Shown here piece by piece: positions 9,631 to 19,360 of a DNA stretch of 64,000 bases; position 1 is the stretch's first letter; every line of letters starts with the position of its first letter. The stretch covers positions 26,520 through 90,519 of the forward strand of contig QQUE01000002.1 of NCBI GenBank assembly GCA_008501765.1, written 5' to 3'. The notes beneath the pieces are model-generated. The model searched no databases. It was not told the DNA's origin and worked only from the letters and a program-made list of their open reading frames with translations. Source of the stretch: Calditrichota bacterium (GTDB taxonomy: Bacteria > Zhuqueibacterota > Zhuqueibacteria > Zhuqueibacterales > Geothermadaptataceae). The position numbers and the translations under genes are program-made.

Positions 9631-10701
9631 TTAGGACTCGGATTCCTTTAACAGAATATTCTTTTCTTCTGTGGACAATTTCTCAATTAATTCGCGCAAG
9701 TCCCCATCCATAATTTCATGCAGCCGGTAAAGCGTCAGATTGATGCGATGGTCCGTCATCCTGCCTTGCGGGAAATTGTAGGTTCGAATTTTGGCGCTGC
9801 GGTCGCCGGTGCTGACCATTTTGCGCCTGTTTGCAGCCAATTTTTTATTTTCTTCTTCCATTTTTGCATCCAGCAGGCGGGAACGCAAAACGCGCAGGGC
9901 TTTGGCTTTATTTTTATGCTGGCTTTTTTCATCCTGACAGGTAACGATCACACCTGTCGGAATATGGGTAATTCGTACGGCGGAATCTGTCGTATTTACA
10001 CTTTGTCCACCCGGGCCGCTACTGCGGTAAACATCTATTTTTAAGTCCTTTGCATCAATAGCAAAATCGACTTCATCGGCTTCGGGCAAAACGGCCACGG
10101 TGACGGCGCTCGTATGGACGCGGCCACTCTGTTCTGTTTGGGGTACGCGCTGAACGCGATGAACCCCTCCCTCAAATTTCATACGGCCGTAGACATCTTT
10201 TCCCTGAATCATTGATATGATTTCTTTAAATCCACCAATGCCTTGCGGGTTCGAACTGAGAATATCAATTTTCCAGCCATTCCTCTCGGCGAAACGTGTG
10301 TACATTCGAAAAATTTCACCTGCAAAAAGGCCAGCCTCGTCGCCGCCGGTTCCAGCACGAATTTCAACCATAGCATTTTTGCTATCATTGGGATCTTTGG
10401 GCACAAGGAAAAGCTTTAACCGCTCTTCCAAAGCTGGTAACTTATTTTGCTGTTCAGTTATTTCCAGCTGCGCCATTTCAACTAATTCCGCATCTTCATT
10501 TTCATCAACAATCGATTTTGCTTCTAAAATGGCTTCCAACGTCCCCTGATAACCATGATAAACTTTGATTATCGCTTCTACGGTGTTGTGTTCCTTTGCC
10601 ACGTCCTTTAACTTTACCGGATTGGATAGAACATCCGGATCTGAGAGTAAACTGGTTAATTCTTCAAGACGCTCTTCATATTTTTTAAACTTGTCTAGCA
10701 T
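9631..10701 (-). CDS. prfA: Peptide chain release factor 1
   Basis: Class I release factor reading UAA and UAG. The 356-residue protein carries the peptidyl-tRNA hydrolysis loop GPGGQSVN near residue 230 and the codon-recognition region [15 protein letters not shown] near 185. The tripeptide there is PQT; PAT or PVT is commoner in RF1, but it fits the PxT pattern and not the SPF of RF2. First gene of a prfA-prmC-sugar mutase run. A normal ATG start and full length make it an ordinary functional copy. Confidence 0.96.
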   Translation of the reverse strand: MLDKFKKYEERLEELTSLLSDPDVLSNPVKLKDVAKEHNTVEAIIKVYHGYQGTLEAILEAKSIVDENEDAELVEMAQLEITEQQNKLPALEERLKLFLVPKDPNDSKNAMVEIRAGTGGDEAGLFAGEIFRMYTRFAERNGWKIDILSSNPQGIGGFKEIISMIQGKDVYGRMKFEGGVHRVQRVPQTEQSGRVHTSAVTVAVLPEADEVDFAIDAKDLKIDVYRSSGPGGQSVNTTDSAVRITHIPTGVIVTCQDEKSQHKNKAKALRVLRSRLLDAKMEEENKKLAANRRKMVSTGDRSAKIRTYNFPQGRMTDHRINLTLYRLHEIMDGDLRELIEKLSTEEKNILLKESES

Positions 10702-10945
10702 TTTTAAATACTTTTTTTCACCTCAATATTTGCATAAACAGCCGCATAAACGAAACTGAAAGGGCTATACGCCAGCATGCGACTTATGAAATATTTTTAG
10801 AGTTTGAGAATTCAGTTGTGCAAAGGAAAGATGACGTGCCAATCAATTTTTAGCACGCTAATTGCGCTGCAACAACACCCCTGTGAGTCCGAGCGGGCAT
10901 CATTGCGGTCAAGTTCACGGGATTGATGAGAGATTACTAAAAATA

Positions 10946-10976
10946 AAAACGGAATATATCGCGTACATTCCGTTTT
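10946..10976 (-). terminator. Intrinsic terminator of rho-rpmE2
   Basis: On the minus strand AAAACGGAAT pairs perfectly with ATTCCGTTTT across an 11-nt loop and runs into a T-rich tract (TTTTTATTTTT). It lies 11 bp past the rpmE2 stop and separates rho-rpmE2 from prfA-prmC. Confidence 0.75.
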
Positions 10977-10987
10977 ACAAAAATCGC

Positions 10988-11251
10988 TTACTCTGTTTCT
11001 TCCGACGGTTTTTTGCCATACTTTTTCAAGTATTTTTCAACACGACCGGCGGTATCTACAAGGCGCTGTTTTCCGGTAAAAAACGGATGCGATGCACTTG
11101 AGATATCAACCTCTATCAATGGGTATTCGTTGCCATCTTCCCACTTGATGGTTTTATCGCTCTGCTGAGTTGACCGTGTTAAAAAGGCAAAATCTGCAGC
11201 CACATCTTTATAAACGATGTAATTATAATCTGGGTGAATTCCCTTTTTCAA
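10988..11251 (-). CDS. rpmE2: 50S ribosomal protein L31, type B (zinc-free form)
   Basis: Large-subunit protein at the central protuberance and subunit bridge. The 87-residue product starts [16 protein letters not shown] and has [20 protein letters not shown] near the C-terminus, both typical of L31. It has no cysteines, so it is the C-minus paralogue that does not bind zinc. The start codon is TTG (11249-11251); a strong GGGAGG 8 nt upstream supports it. It follows rho by about 110 bp and ends at a hairpin terminator. Confidence 0.95.
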   Translation of the reverse strand: MKKGIHPDYNYIVYKDVAADFAFLTRSTQQSDKTIKWEDGNEYPLIEVDISSASHPFFTGKQRLVDTAGRVEKYLKKYGKKPSEETE

Positions 11252-11361
11252 TTTCTTTGCCTCCCTTGAGACGCTAATCTATTAAATATAACATTGTATT
11301 TTTTTCGAAAAAAACTTATGAATATATAGCTTTTATGAGTGAAAAAGCAAGTAAAACTTTT

Positions 11362-12609
11362 TTATCCATTCATAGATTCAAGAAAATCCTTGTTATTTTT
11401 CGTGCCCCGAATTCTCGATTGAATAAACTCCATCGATTCAACAGGTGAAAGACTTGCGAGTAATTTACGCAAGACCCAAATGCGATTAATTTCGAACTCA
11501 TCTAACAGCAATTCTTCTTTCCTGGTGCTGGAGCGATTGAGATCAATAGCGGGAAACATACGGCGGTCAGCGAGCCTGCGATCAAGCACGAGTTCCATAT
11601 TTCCGGTGCCTTTAAATTCCTCGAAAATAACATCGTCCATGCGGCTTCCCGTATCAATAAGCGCTGTTGCGATAACTGTCAGGCTGCCACCTTCTTCCAC
11701 ATTTCTCGCGGCACCAAAAAACCGTTTTGGACGCTCCAACGCTGTGGCATCGAGACCACCGGTTAAAATTTTCCCGCTGTGAGCAACGACAGTATTATGT
11801 GCCCGCGCCAAACGGGTAATACTATCCAGTAAAATGATAACATCATGTCCAAATTCCACCAATCTTTTTGATTTTTCCAAAACCATATCGGCGACCTGCA
11901 CGTGACGCTCTGGTGGCTCGTCGAATGTCGAGCTGACGACTTCCGCATTCACAGAACGCTGCATATCCGTAACCTCTTCCGGGCGCTCATCGATCAAAAG
12001 CACAATAAGTTTGACATCGGGATGATTTTTAGTGATGGCATTGGCAATATTTTGCAGCAGGGTTGTTTTCCCGGTTTTCGGCTGCGCCACGATTAGCCCC
12101 CGCTGGCCCATTCCAAGAGGCGTGAGCATATCCATTATTCGGGTTGAATAATCAGATGGTTCGGTTTCGAGTTTAATTCGCTTGTCCGGATACAAAGGTG
12201 TCAGGTTATCAAAAAGTATTTTACTTTTGGCCGCATCCGGATTTTCAAAATTAACTGCCTCAACTTTTAATAGGGCGAAAAAACGCTCATTTTCTTTAGG
12301 TGGCCGAATTTGACCAGACACGGTGTCCCCGGTTCGCAATCCAAAACGTTTAATCTGGCTTGGAGAGACATAAATATCATCCGGCCCGGGTAGATAATTA
12401 TAATCCGGGCTGCGCAGGAAGCCATACCCATCGGGCAAAACTTCGAGAACGCCATCCGCAAAAATAAGGCCCTCTTTTTTCGTTTGCTCTTCCAGAATTT
12501 TAAAAATCAAGTCCTGCTTTTTCAATCCGGTAGCACCCGGGACACGCAGTTCCTGTGCTAACTTGGAAAGTTCAGCAATTTTAAGAGACTTGAGTTCAGC
12601 GATTTCCAT
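11362..12609 (-). CDS. rho: Transcription termination factor Rho
   Basis: Hexameric RNA-dependent ATPase that terminates transcription. The protein has the N-terminal SAP-like region, an RNA-binding OSB fold ([19 protein letters not shown]), the Walker A loop [11 protein letters not shown] near residue 175, Walker [15 protein letters not shown] and the secondary RNA-binding Q- and R-loop region ([20 protein letters not shown]). I place the start at the ATG at 12607-12609 (415 aa) because GAAAGGA lies 7 nt before it; a GTG 15 bp further upstream is also in frame but covers that ribosome-binding site. It lacks the large N-terminal insertions seen in some phyla. Confidence 0.96.
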   Translation of the reverse strand: MEIAELKSLKIAELSKLAQELRVPGATGLKKQDLIFKILEEQTKKEGLIFADGVLEVLPDGYGFLRSPDYNYLPGPDDIYVSPSQIKRFGLRTGDTVSGQIRPPKENERFFALLKVEAVNFENPDAAKSKILFDNLTPLYPDKRIKLETEPSDYSTRIMDMLTPLGMGQRGLIVAQPKTGKTTLLQNIANAITKNHPDVKLIVLLIDERPEEVTDMQRSVNAEVVSSTFDEPPERHVQVADMVLEKSKRLVEFGHDVIILLDSITRLARAHNTVVAHSGKILTGGLDATALERPKRFFGAARNVEEGGSLTVIATALIDTGSRMDDVIFEEFKGTGNMELVLDRRLADRRMFPAIDLNRSSTRKEELLLDEFEINRIWVLRKLLASLSPVESMEFIQSRIRGTKNNKDFLESMNG

Positions 12610-13153
12610 AAAAATTCCTTTCACCAGTGTAAATCAGTTAATTCTATAAAATGATATCCGATCGATATTCAGATTTGCCTGTCGATGCATTCAGAGTTTT
12701 GATATTTTTTTCAGGAAGTTATCTCGGAGAGTTTTGCCTTAATAATCAAATACAAGCCTGTCAATGGTTTCAATTTGCTTGCATCAAAATAATTTATCGC
12801 AATGCAGCTATGTGTTGCATAGCAGATTCCAAACGAACTATTTACATACAATCCTTGAGAAATTTCTCAAGAATCAGATTCTATTTTAAGAATTAATAAA
12901 GTTTAGACCAACCCTGACTGCAGGATTCAGTTCCACTCATTCTAAACAAATAGGTAGCACTCATAATTAAAATTTATTCCCGAAATAGCAATTCTTCATT
13001 TTTATTTTTAAGAGTAATATTGATTGATTGAAGAATTTGAGGAATCAAGGATTGTTTAGACGTGGGACTTGATTCTGCGGTAATAATTGACCGTCGAAGA
13101 TATATATATTCTTTGGCATTGTCAAGTCATTTAAGCACGTATGCAACGCGAAA
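12610..13153. other. Intergenic region between rho and the lamin-tail gene
   Basis: About 540 bp, AT-rich. One plus-strand frame of 81 codons (12651-12896) is aromatic-rich and lacks family resemblance or a ribosome-binding site; I do not consider it a gene. The rho promoter should be here. Confidence 0.45.
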
Positions 13154-15628
13154 TTATAGCTTTTTTGCAAGAATTACTGTTTTCTTTAATCGCAGCAACT
13201 CGCCTTGAGATGCGTTAAGTGCTTGTACATAAACAATATATATTCCAATGTTAAGCGAGCGGCCTTCATTGTCTCTGCCATCCCAAATTACCGATCTCCG
13301 GCAAGCCGAACTCGCGTTGTTAAGTAAATGCCGAACCATTCTTCCGCGTAAATCAAAAATTATTAAATTCACTCTACTCGTTAGAAGGGGTAAATCATAG
13401 CTAATAATCACATTATCATCGAATCCATCCCTGTCGGGTGAGAATGGATTTGGTGAGATATCCAACCGGCCCTTTGGGGGAAGTTTTTCCACATACAAGC
13501 TATTGGTTTTTCCTGGTGTTGATCCCTGTGGCGAGACACAAAAAGACCAGTTATTTGTACCTGAATCATCGAGAAATGGATTGATATTTTCGAGTGATAC
13601 TCCTTTATCGCTGATATTTTTATTTGAATAGGAAAGGCTGTCGATTACCGTTCCGTTTGGATCTTGAATATATATCGTATCGCCATCATTATTCAAGGAC
13701 GGCCATTTATCCGGGACAACAAAAACTGGTATATCCAAATTCGACCAATTGTCATATTCACTTATAACAATAAAATCAAAGGGTGACAATATTAATTGAG
13801 CATCGTCGAATGGTAATGTTCCGGTCGTGAGTCCATCCGAGATTAACCAGCCGCCGAGATCAACATCCTGCTCATTTGTGTTAATTATCTCAATCCATTC
13901 CGGTTGCTCCTGCTCCGGGTTTGCCATGATCTCGTTTATAACGACATCTCTGTGTTGGTAGGAAATGAAAATAGAAAAAAGGAAGATATTATTTGCATTC
14001 CGCAGATCATTTTGTGCTGTGATTTTAAATTGAAACGGGCTCAAACCTGAAGAGTGCGGAATGGACTCAATAGTTACCATCGATGTATCCCCGGGTTGCA
14101 AATTAATCGACGTGAGACTCGTTGCTATGAGATTGTCATTCTTCGGATTAATTAATTCCCATTTTTCCAATTCGCATGGTAAATTGCCAATGTTAATTAC
14201 CGGAATTGCAATCCTATATTGTTGATCTCTATCTGGATGGGTGGGCTCCCATTTGATTCGTAAAGTATCAATCGTTAAATCAAAATCAACCGGTGAAACC
14301 GAGTTTACTGCACCAGGCGTTGCGCCCGCGGTGTCCCTGCAATAATTCCAGTTGGAAACGAGTAAACTCAATTCATCGGCTCGGATACGCTCTAATGAAA
14401 CTCCCGCTTCCGCCGGATGGCTAATTTCTATCGAATCAATTTGCACCCCGGTTCTTCCTAAAAGTACCAGGGTTTCATTCGTATTATTCAAAGAAGGGAA
14501 GCCCTTCAGTTGAAAAATTCGTGTATCCCGATCAAGAGAATAGAGCGTTCGTACGAGTGTGTCACCTGTAATAACTGCATATTGCTGCGAAGGTAATAAT
14601 TCTGTCGCCTCAAAATCCGCAATCCCCTGTCTCCCGGATGCGTCCCGGATTTTTAAGCCATCCAAAACAATTGGAAACAGGCTCCTATTGTAAATTTCAA
14701 TCCACTCAGGCTCACCCTGCGATGGTGAAAACATTACTTCATTTATGACCAGGCTCATTTCTTCCAATTCAATCCACTTTTCCACCACTTTTTCGATGTC
14801 GACAGAAAAATTTTTAACCGTTAGAGCAATGGAAATAAGTCCGGTCACCTGTGGCGTCCATTCAAAAAAGAGCGTGACAGACTCCCCAGAATTCAGTCTA
14901 TTTACCATCTGGTTCCGCAGCGATATTGTGTCATTAATCACTACCCTGAAATCTAATTGTTGCAAGTTTTCAATTCCAATATTCACGGCATGAACTCGAA
15001 TCAGGCATGCTTCGTTAATCCGAGGAAACTCCCCCACCTGAGATTGGATGTCAATTGTCAAATCCACCTGAAATTGTTTGTCAAGCACACTATTTTCGCT
15101 ACCCGGCGTTCCATTAAATTCCAGTGAATTACCCCAATTATTAGCATCATTTCCCAAATCAAAACTGATGCGCTCATCCGAATACCCGGGATCGTTATCC
15201 AGCGAATATGTATATAAATCGAGCGTATCCCCATCGACATTCAATAGTAAAATCGTTTCCGCGGTGCTGTTTGAAAGGCCAGCCGAGCCAATGGTATTGT
15301 CAGCCACAAAAAGCACCCGTGCTTCGCCGGGAATACGGGATGAATAACTGCCATATTCAATTTCATAGTCGCTATCGAAAATTACAGCGTATTGATTGGG
15401 TGCAAGAATCGTATCTTGCCCATTCAAGTTTAGATTTTCTTGAGTCTTTTGGTCACCGATGAGAATTTGAGTGAGGTCAAAACCTTGGACCGGGTTTGCA
15501 TTGAAAATTTCGATGAATTCATCCGAAGATTCAGAATCAGCTGGATTGAACATCACTTCGCTCAGTTTAATTTGCGCGTGACATCGAATTCCTGTCCAGA
15601 TCAGAACAAATGCCAGGAAGTATCGCAT
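13154..15628 (-). CDS. Secreted protein with three lamin-tail domains and a C-terminal FlgD-like sorting domain
   Basis: Predicted exported or surface protein of 824 residues with a signal peptide (hydrophobic core in the first 20 residues, ending near HAQ). Three lamin-tail (LTD) modules can be picked by repeating phrases such as SEVMFNP...DEFIEIFN (about 20-140), INEVMFSPSQGEPEWIEIYN (about 295-430) and INEIMANPEQEQPEWIEI (about 565-690); linker regions look beta-rich. The last ~90 residues form a FlgD-Ig/T9SS-like module (SPNPFSPDRDGFDD, then IIFDLRGRMVR, SVIWDGRDNEG and GIYIVYVQA). The start is the ATG at 15626-15628, preceded by GGGGTGG; a GTG 6 bp upstream is the alternative. The function is unknown; LTD proteins are often linked to extracellular nucleases or adhesion, but no nuclease motif is present. 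Confidence 0.85.
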   Translation of the reverse strand: MRYFLAFVLIWTGIRCHAQIKLSEVMFNPADSESSDEFIEIFNANPVQGFDLTQILIGDQKTQENLNLNGQDTILAPNQYAVIFDSDYEIEYGSYSSRIPGEARVLFVADNTIGSAGLSNSTAETILLLNVDGDTLDLYTYSLDNDPGYSDERISFDLGNDANNWGNSLEFNGTPGSENSVLDKQFQVDLTIDIQSQVGEFPRINEACLIRVHAVNIGIENLQQLDFRVVINDTISLRNQMVNRLNSGESVTLFFEWTPQVTGLISIALTVKNFSVDIEKVVEKWIELEEMSLVINEVMFSPSQGEPEWIEIYNRSLFPIVLDGLKIRDASGRQGIADFEATELLPSQQYAVITGDTLVRTLYSLDRDTRIFQLKGFPSLNNTNETLVLLGRTGVQIDSIEISHPAEAGVSLERIRADELSLLVSNWNYCRDTAGATPGAVNSVSPVDFDLTIDTLRIKWEPTHPDRDQQYRIAIPVINIGNLPCELEKWELINPKNDNLIATSLTSINLQPGDTSMVTIESIPHSSGLSPFQFKITAQNDLRNANNIFLFSIFISYQHRDVVINEIMANPEQEQPEWIEIINTNEQDVDLGGWLISDGLTTGTLPFDDAQLILSPFDFIVISEYDNWSNLDIPVFVVPDKWPSLNNDGDTIYIQDPNGTVIDSLSYSNKNISDKGVSLENINPFLDDSGTNNWSFCVSPQGSTPGKTNSLYVEKLPPKGRLDISPNPFSPDRDGFDDNVIISYDLPLLTSRVNLIIFDLRGRMVRHLLNNASSACRRSVIWDGRDNEGRSLNIGIYIVYVQALNASQGELLRLKKTVILAKKL

Positions 15629-15695
15629 ATCCACCCCATATTTTAATTAGATTGCGATTTGAAAAATAACCCTATGGTTTTTGGAAGGGGGTAAT

Positions 15696-15720
15696 AAAAA
15701 AAAGCGGTTAGAAGAACCGC
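15696..15720 (-). terminator. Intrinsic terminator of the M23 peptidase gene
   Basis: On the minus strand GCGGTT-CTTCT-AACCGC is followed by eight T residues. It begins about 18 bp past the M23 peptidase stop and isolates that gene from the lamin-tail gene. Confidence 0.85.
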
Positions 15721-15737
15721 CTTTGTGGTAAAATTAT

Positions 15738-16658
15738 TTATTCTGCAATAATGAAATCATTGGGATTAAGATTCACCCCTCTTTTCTTAACTTCGTAGTG
15801 CAAATGCGGTCCGGTGGAGCGCCCTGTACTTCCAACCGTACCAATCGCCTGGTGCCGTTCAACTTTTTGACCTTTTTTGACATAAATTTCATCAAGATGT
15901 CCAAAAATTGTAATAAAGCCATTCCCATGATCAATTTTCACTACGCGCCCAAATCCGCTATTCTGTTTGTACTTGCTCTTAGCGTAGACAACAGTACCAG
16001 CCGCCGTGGCTTTAACAGGCGTTCCACGTTTCTGAGCAATATCAAGCCCTTTGTGGTGTTTTTTACTCTTTGTGAAAGGATCGATTCTGTAACCAAAATC
16101 ATCGGTAATTCTACCGGTTACTGGAAAAATGGATGGCTGGTGATCCAGACTGATTTGGCGGTCTTCAATGGCAGTCAATAAAGCGCTCTTTTCAGATTCG
16201 ACCAAATTAAGTTTTCGCGAGGTTGTTTCCAACATCGATCGGTACTCATTGGTAACCCGCTGCAAATCATGGGGGAGAAGTGAATCTTTAATTTCCGCTG
16301 AAGCGCTACCACCAACACCCACTTGCCGGGTATCGGAGTCCATTGGCGGATGGTCTGCAAAAATACCAAGTTCATCATTTTCTCTTTCGAAATGAGCCAC
16401 ACGTACTTGAAGTTCGTTTGCAACTTTCCCCAGCTCATGGAGTTGGGTGCGCAATCCCGCATTTGTTTCGGCAAGAGTTTCAATTCGAAAATTGTGATAG
16501 TAGTCCGTAAAAACAGAAATTGAAGAACCAACCAGCAACAGCACAAGTCCAAAGAGTAAAAAGAAGGATCCAATCAAAACCTTCCATGAGAGGATAAACT
16601 CCCTGCTCTCCGATCCTTGCAGCGAAAAATAGATCAGCTTGATCCGTTTATCGCGCAT
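15738..16658 (-). CDS. Membrane-anchored M23 (LytM/NlpD-type) metallopeptidase
   Basis: Predicted peptidoglycan endopeptidase or divisome-type activator in the periplasm. Domains in order: a short cytoplasmic N-terminus, one transmembrane helix (VLIGSFFLLFGLVLLLVG, about residues 22-40), a coiled-coil stretch (about 55-100), and a C-terminal M23 domain from about 180. Zinc ligands look intact: HHKGLD near 203 and GPHLHYE near 283. I choose the ATG at 16656-16658 (306 aa) because GGAGG lies 7 nt upstream; the ATG 18 bp earlier contains that ribosome-binding site inside its frame. The gene ends at its own terminator. Confidence 0.92.
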   Translation of the reverse strand: MRDKRIKLIYFSLQGSESREFILSWKVLIGSFFLLFGLVLLLVGSSISVFTDYYHNFRIETLAETNAGLRTQLHELGKVANELQVRVAHFERENDELGIFADHPPMDSDTRQVGVGGSASAEIKDSLLPHDLQRVTNEYRSMLETTSRKLNLVESEKSALLTAIEDRQISLDHQPSIFPVTGRITDDFGYRIDPFTKSKKHHKGLDIAQKRGTPVKATAAGTVVYAKSKYKQNSGFGRVVKIDHGNGFITIFGHLDEIYVKKGQKVERHQAIGTVGSTGRSTGPHLHYEVKKRGVNLNPNDFIIAE

Positions 16659-16676
16659 TCTCCCGCCTCCTTCCAT

Positions 16677-17561
16677 ACATAAATAAAAATTTCACAACAC
16701 CAGATTCCATACAGCCCTTAAAAAGTACCGGTACAGGCTTTACCCCAATTCGAAAGCCTGCTCTAAATAATACAGTCAAACGGTGCGCATATAAGTAAAA
16801 TTTATTCTCACAAAAATCGTGCTACAAATAAATAATACAATCTAATTCTAATAAAGTCAACAAAATAGATAAAAAATTCAATTAAGCAGGGAAAAACAAT
16901 GTCGTTTTCCACATAGGAACACTTACAAAATTGTAGTTAATTACTGCAATAAACCTGTATAGAGTACGTCTTGCCTGGCTAAATTCTTTAGGTAAGAAAT
17001 AATCATGGAATTATTGTTATCAACTTATAAAAAGACCACCAAGGTGAATAAATTAACCTGTTGGCCACAATAAATCCAATCGTTACACATGTTCCAAAAT
17101 AACACGTCACATGGAGTGTTATTGCATGGCTAAGCTTAATTCGTTTGTAATTAGCGATCGAAATAACTTTACTGGAGGGAATCCTGGATATTCAATTCAG
17201 GAAATCAACAAATCAATTCAAACCACAACATCAATTTTCCAGCTACGACACATTCCCAAATTTGAGGAATGAAGATGAGTTTCTTGATTTGCTGATCATT
17301 TTACACTACGAAAGTAGGCTGCGCATGGCTCAAATACCTGTTTGCAACCCTTCGATTTCATCTCAAATAAAACCACAAATTTAATAAATGATATTAGGTA
17401 GGTATGTTTTATTTAAAGTGTGGCTTCTCAGGTTCCTCCCTCCGCGCAAGATTATCTTGCATTTTTAAAGAACCTTTAAAATAGTATACTCATTTTCGCA
17501 TTATTTGTCAATCTATTTTCATTAAAGTATTTTATCAATCCCCTGCTTCATGACTTTCATC
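16677..17561. other. Long AT-rich intergenic region with a possible broken small ORF
   Basis: Nearly 0.9 kb without an accepted gene. The only structure worth noting is a pair of frames, 17126-17272 (48 codons from ATG) and, one base shifted, a run to the TAA at 17382-17384. Together they would read as about 85 residues if one frameshift were repaired. No family was recognised. The rest appears to be spacer between two divergent genes. Confidence 0.4.
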
Positions 17562-17589
17562 TTGCATTTTTAAGCGCGAATGCTATATT
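17562..17589 (+). promoter_or_regulatory. Promoter of upp
   Basis: TTGCAT (17562-17567) and TATATT (17584-17589) separated by 16 bp, ending about 28 bp before the upp ATG. Close to the sigma-70 consensus; the leader would be very short. Confidence 0.55.
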
Positions 17590-17617
17590 CTCACTAAATT
17601 TTTAGGAACCTATTTAT

Positions 17618-18247
17618 ATGAAAAATGTAAACATAGTCGACCATCCGTTCCTGCTGGACAGGCTGCGAATCCTGCGCGATAAAAACACGACCACAACGCA
17701 GTTTCGCAACACTGTTATCGAATGTGGTGAAATTCTTTCCTTCGCAATTTCCCAAGATTTTCCCACGAAAAGTGTCACCGTCGAAACACCTCTCGAATTC
17801 ACCAAAGTATTCACAATGAATTATCCCGTCACCATCGTCGCGATTCTACGCGCAGCCCTGGGAATGACTGAAGGCCTGACCCGCTATTTTCCTGATGCCA
17901 GAATTGGGCATATCGGAATATATAGAAATGAAGAAACATTAAAACCGGTCAATTATTATTGTAAAATGCCGTCTGATTTATCTGCAGGATATATTGTAGT
18001 TGCGGACCCGATGATTGCAACGGGTGGCAGCCTCATCGCTGCACTGGATGTTATAGCCACGATGACCACTCTTGATTCACTGCGCATTGCAACACTGATT
18101 GCAGCGCCGGAGGGAATAAACGCCGTCAGCGAGAAATATCCAAATATTCCGATATACACCGCTGCCGTCGACAGGGAGCTCAATGAACTGGGCTATATTG
18201 TGCCTGGGCTTGGTGATGCCGGAGACCGACAATACGGTACTTTTTAA
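17618..18247 (+). CDS. upp: Uracil phosphoribosyltransferase
   Basis: Pyrimidine salvage enzyme forming UMP from uracil and PRPP. The 209-residue protein shows the PRPP-binding loop VVADPMIATGGSL near residue 127, the flexible-loop region ILRAALGMTEGL near 75, and the uracil-binding C-terminus GYIVPGLGDAGDRQYGTF, all well conserved. Length is typical. An upstream promoter and the absence of close co-directional genes suggest it is transcribed alone or with the TPR gene 91 bp downstream. Confidence 0.96.
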   Translation: MKNVNIVDHPFLLDRLRILRDKNTTTTQFRNTVIECGEILSFAISQDFPTKSVTVETPLEFTKVFTMNYPVTIVAILRAALGMTEGLTRYFPDARIGHIGIYRNEETLKPVNYYCKMPSDLSAGYIVVADPMIATGGSLIAALDVIATMTTLDSLRIATLIAAPEGINAVSEKYPNIPIYTAAVDRELNELGYIVPGLGDAGDRQYGTF

Positions 18248-18338
18248 TAGCTAATCCATCCAGGCCCTGACTTTGAAATTATTGTCTTTCATTTTTTTGC
18301 AGGAATAACTGAAATAAAACCGGATATTATTTAACAAT

Positions 18339-19358
18339 ATGAAAAAATACATCGCGATCATCATCATTTTCCTCCCGGTTTTTTTAAATGCCAGTGACTA
18401 TTTAACCCCCAAAAACATCGCTACCATCAGTAATATTATTTCCGACACGGTTTTTCAGCGGTACGAATCGGCGCTTGCCAGATGCGATTCCCTTCAAATG
18501 GAAAAGCCTGAAAATCCCATGGGTTATTTTTTTCATGCAGCTACTTTGCAATCACAAATGATGGATTACGAAAAATACGATGCCATAGGTGAATTTTTCA
18601 AATATACGCAGAAAGCCATCAAACTCAGCAAAGCCGATATTAAAAAATATCCTGACAATTCATGGCCCCATTTTTTTCTGGGTGGGGCGATCGGCTATGA
18701 GGCGATGGTACGAGGGAGAAATAACGAGCTTTTCCACGCGTTCAAAGACGGCTGGAAAAGCATCAATGCGCTGCAAACGGCACTCAAAATTGATTCGACA
18801 AATTATGACATTTATCTCGGCATTGGCACTTATAAATACTACCGCAGCCAGCTCAGCAAATATTTAAAATGGCTCCCGTTCATCGCAGACGAACGATCCG
18901 CTGGCAAGGAAATGATTCGCCAGGCTATAGAAAAAGGCCAGTTTACCCGCCCAGCTGCTATAAACGGGCTATTCTGGATTTTGGTAAAAGAAGATAAATT
19001 TGACGAAGCCGAACAACTGATAAATGTGGCCGTGACTGAGCATCCGGGAAGCCGGTTTTTTTTGTGGGGAAAAGCAAAAATAAATCTGAAACAGGAAAAG
19101 TGGCAGGAAGCGATTCGTTCCTATCAACAGATTTTAGCAACATATCGGACGGAGAATATTCAATCAAATTTTAATGAAATGCAGATTTACACATCCCTCG
19201 CTGAAATATATTTCAATCTGACTGATTTTACCAGCGCCATAAAATTTGCCCGCATGGCCATGGAAATGGAAATAGACCCATACCTCGAAAGACGTGCAAA
19301 GCCGATTAAAAAACGCGCAAAAGAATTTCTGAAGAAATCTGAAAAACAATCGTCCTGA
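18339..19358 (+). CDS. Exported TPR-repeat protein, function unknown
   Basis: 339 residues with a cleavable signal peptide (KKYIAIIIIFLPVFLNAS) followed by helical TPR-like repeats; the clearest are around residues 205-235 (LVKEDKFDEAEQLINVAVTE) and 240-270 (KINLKQEKWQEAIRSYQQIL). The middle contains LGGAIGYEAMVRGRNNELFHA and LGIGTYKYYRSQLSKYL, as in periplasmic TPR proteins of the FCB group. No catalytic motif is seen, so a scaffolding role is likely. It ends 2 bp from the convergent rlmN stop, leaving no room for a separate terminator. Confidence 0.75.
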   Translation: MKKYIAIIIIFLPVFLNASDYLTPKNIATISNIISDTVFQRYESALARCDSLQMEKPENPMGYFFHAATLQSQMMDYEKYDAIGEFFKYTQKAIKLSKADIKKYPDNSWPHFFLGGAIGYEAMVRGRNNELFHAFKDGWKSINALQTALKIDSTNYDIYLGIGTYKYYRSQLSKYLKWLPFIADERSAGKEMIRQAIEKGQFTRPAAINGLFWILVKEDKFDEAEQLINVAVTEHPGSRFFLWGKAKINLKQEKWQEAIRSYQQILATYRTENIQSNFNEMQIYTSLAEIYFNLTDFTSAIKFARMAMEMEIDPYLERRAKPIKKRAKEFLKKSEKQSS

Positions 19359-19360
19359 AA

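Noticed and set aside
12651..12896. Plus-strand 81-codon frame upstream of rho
   Set aside because: No ribosome-binding site, no family resemblance, unusual aromatic and cysteine content.
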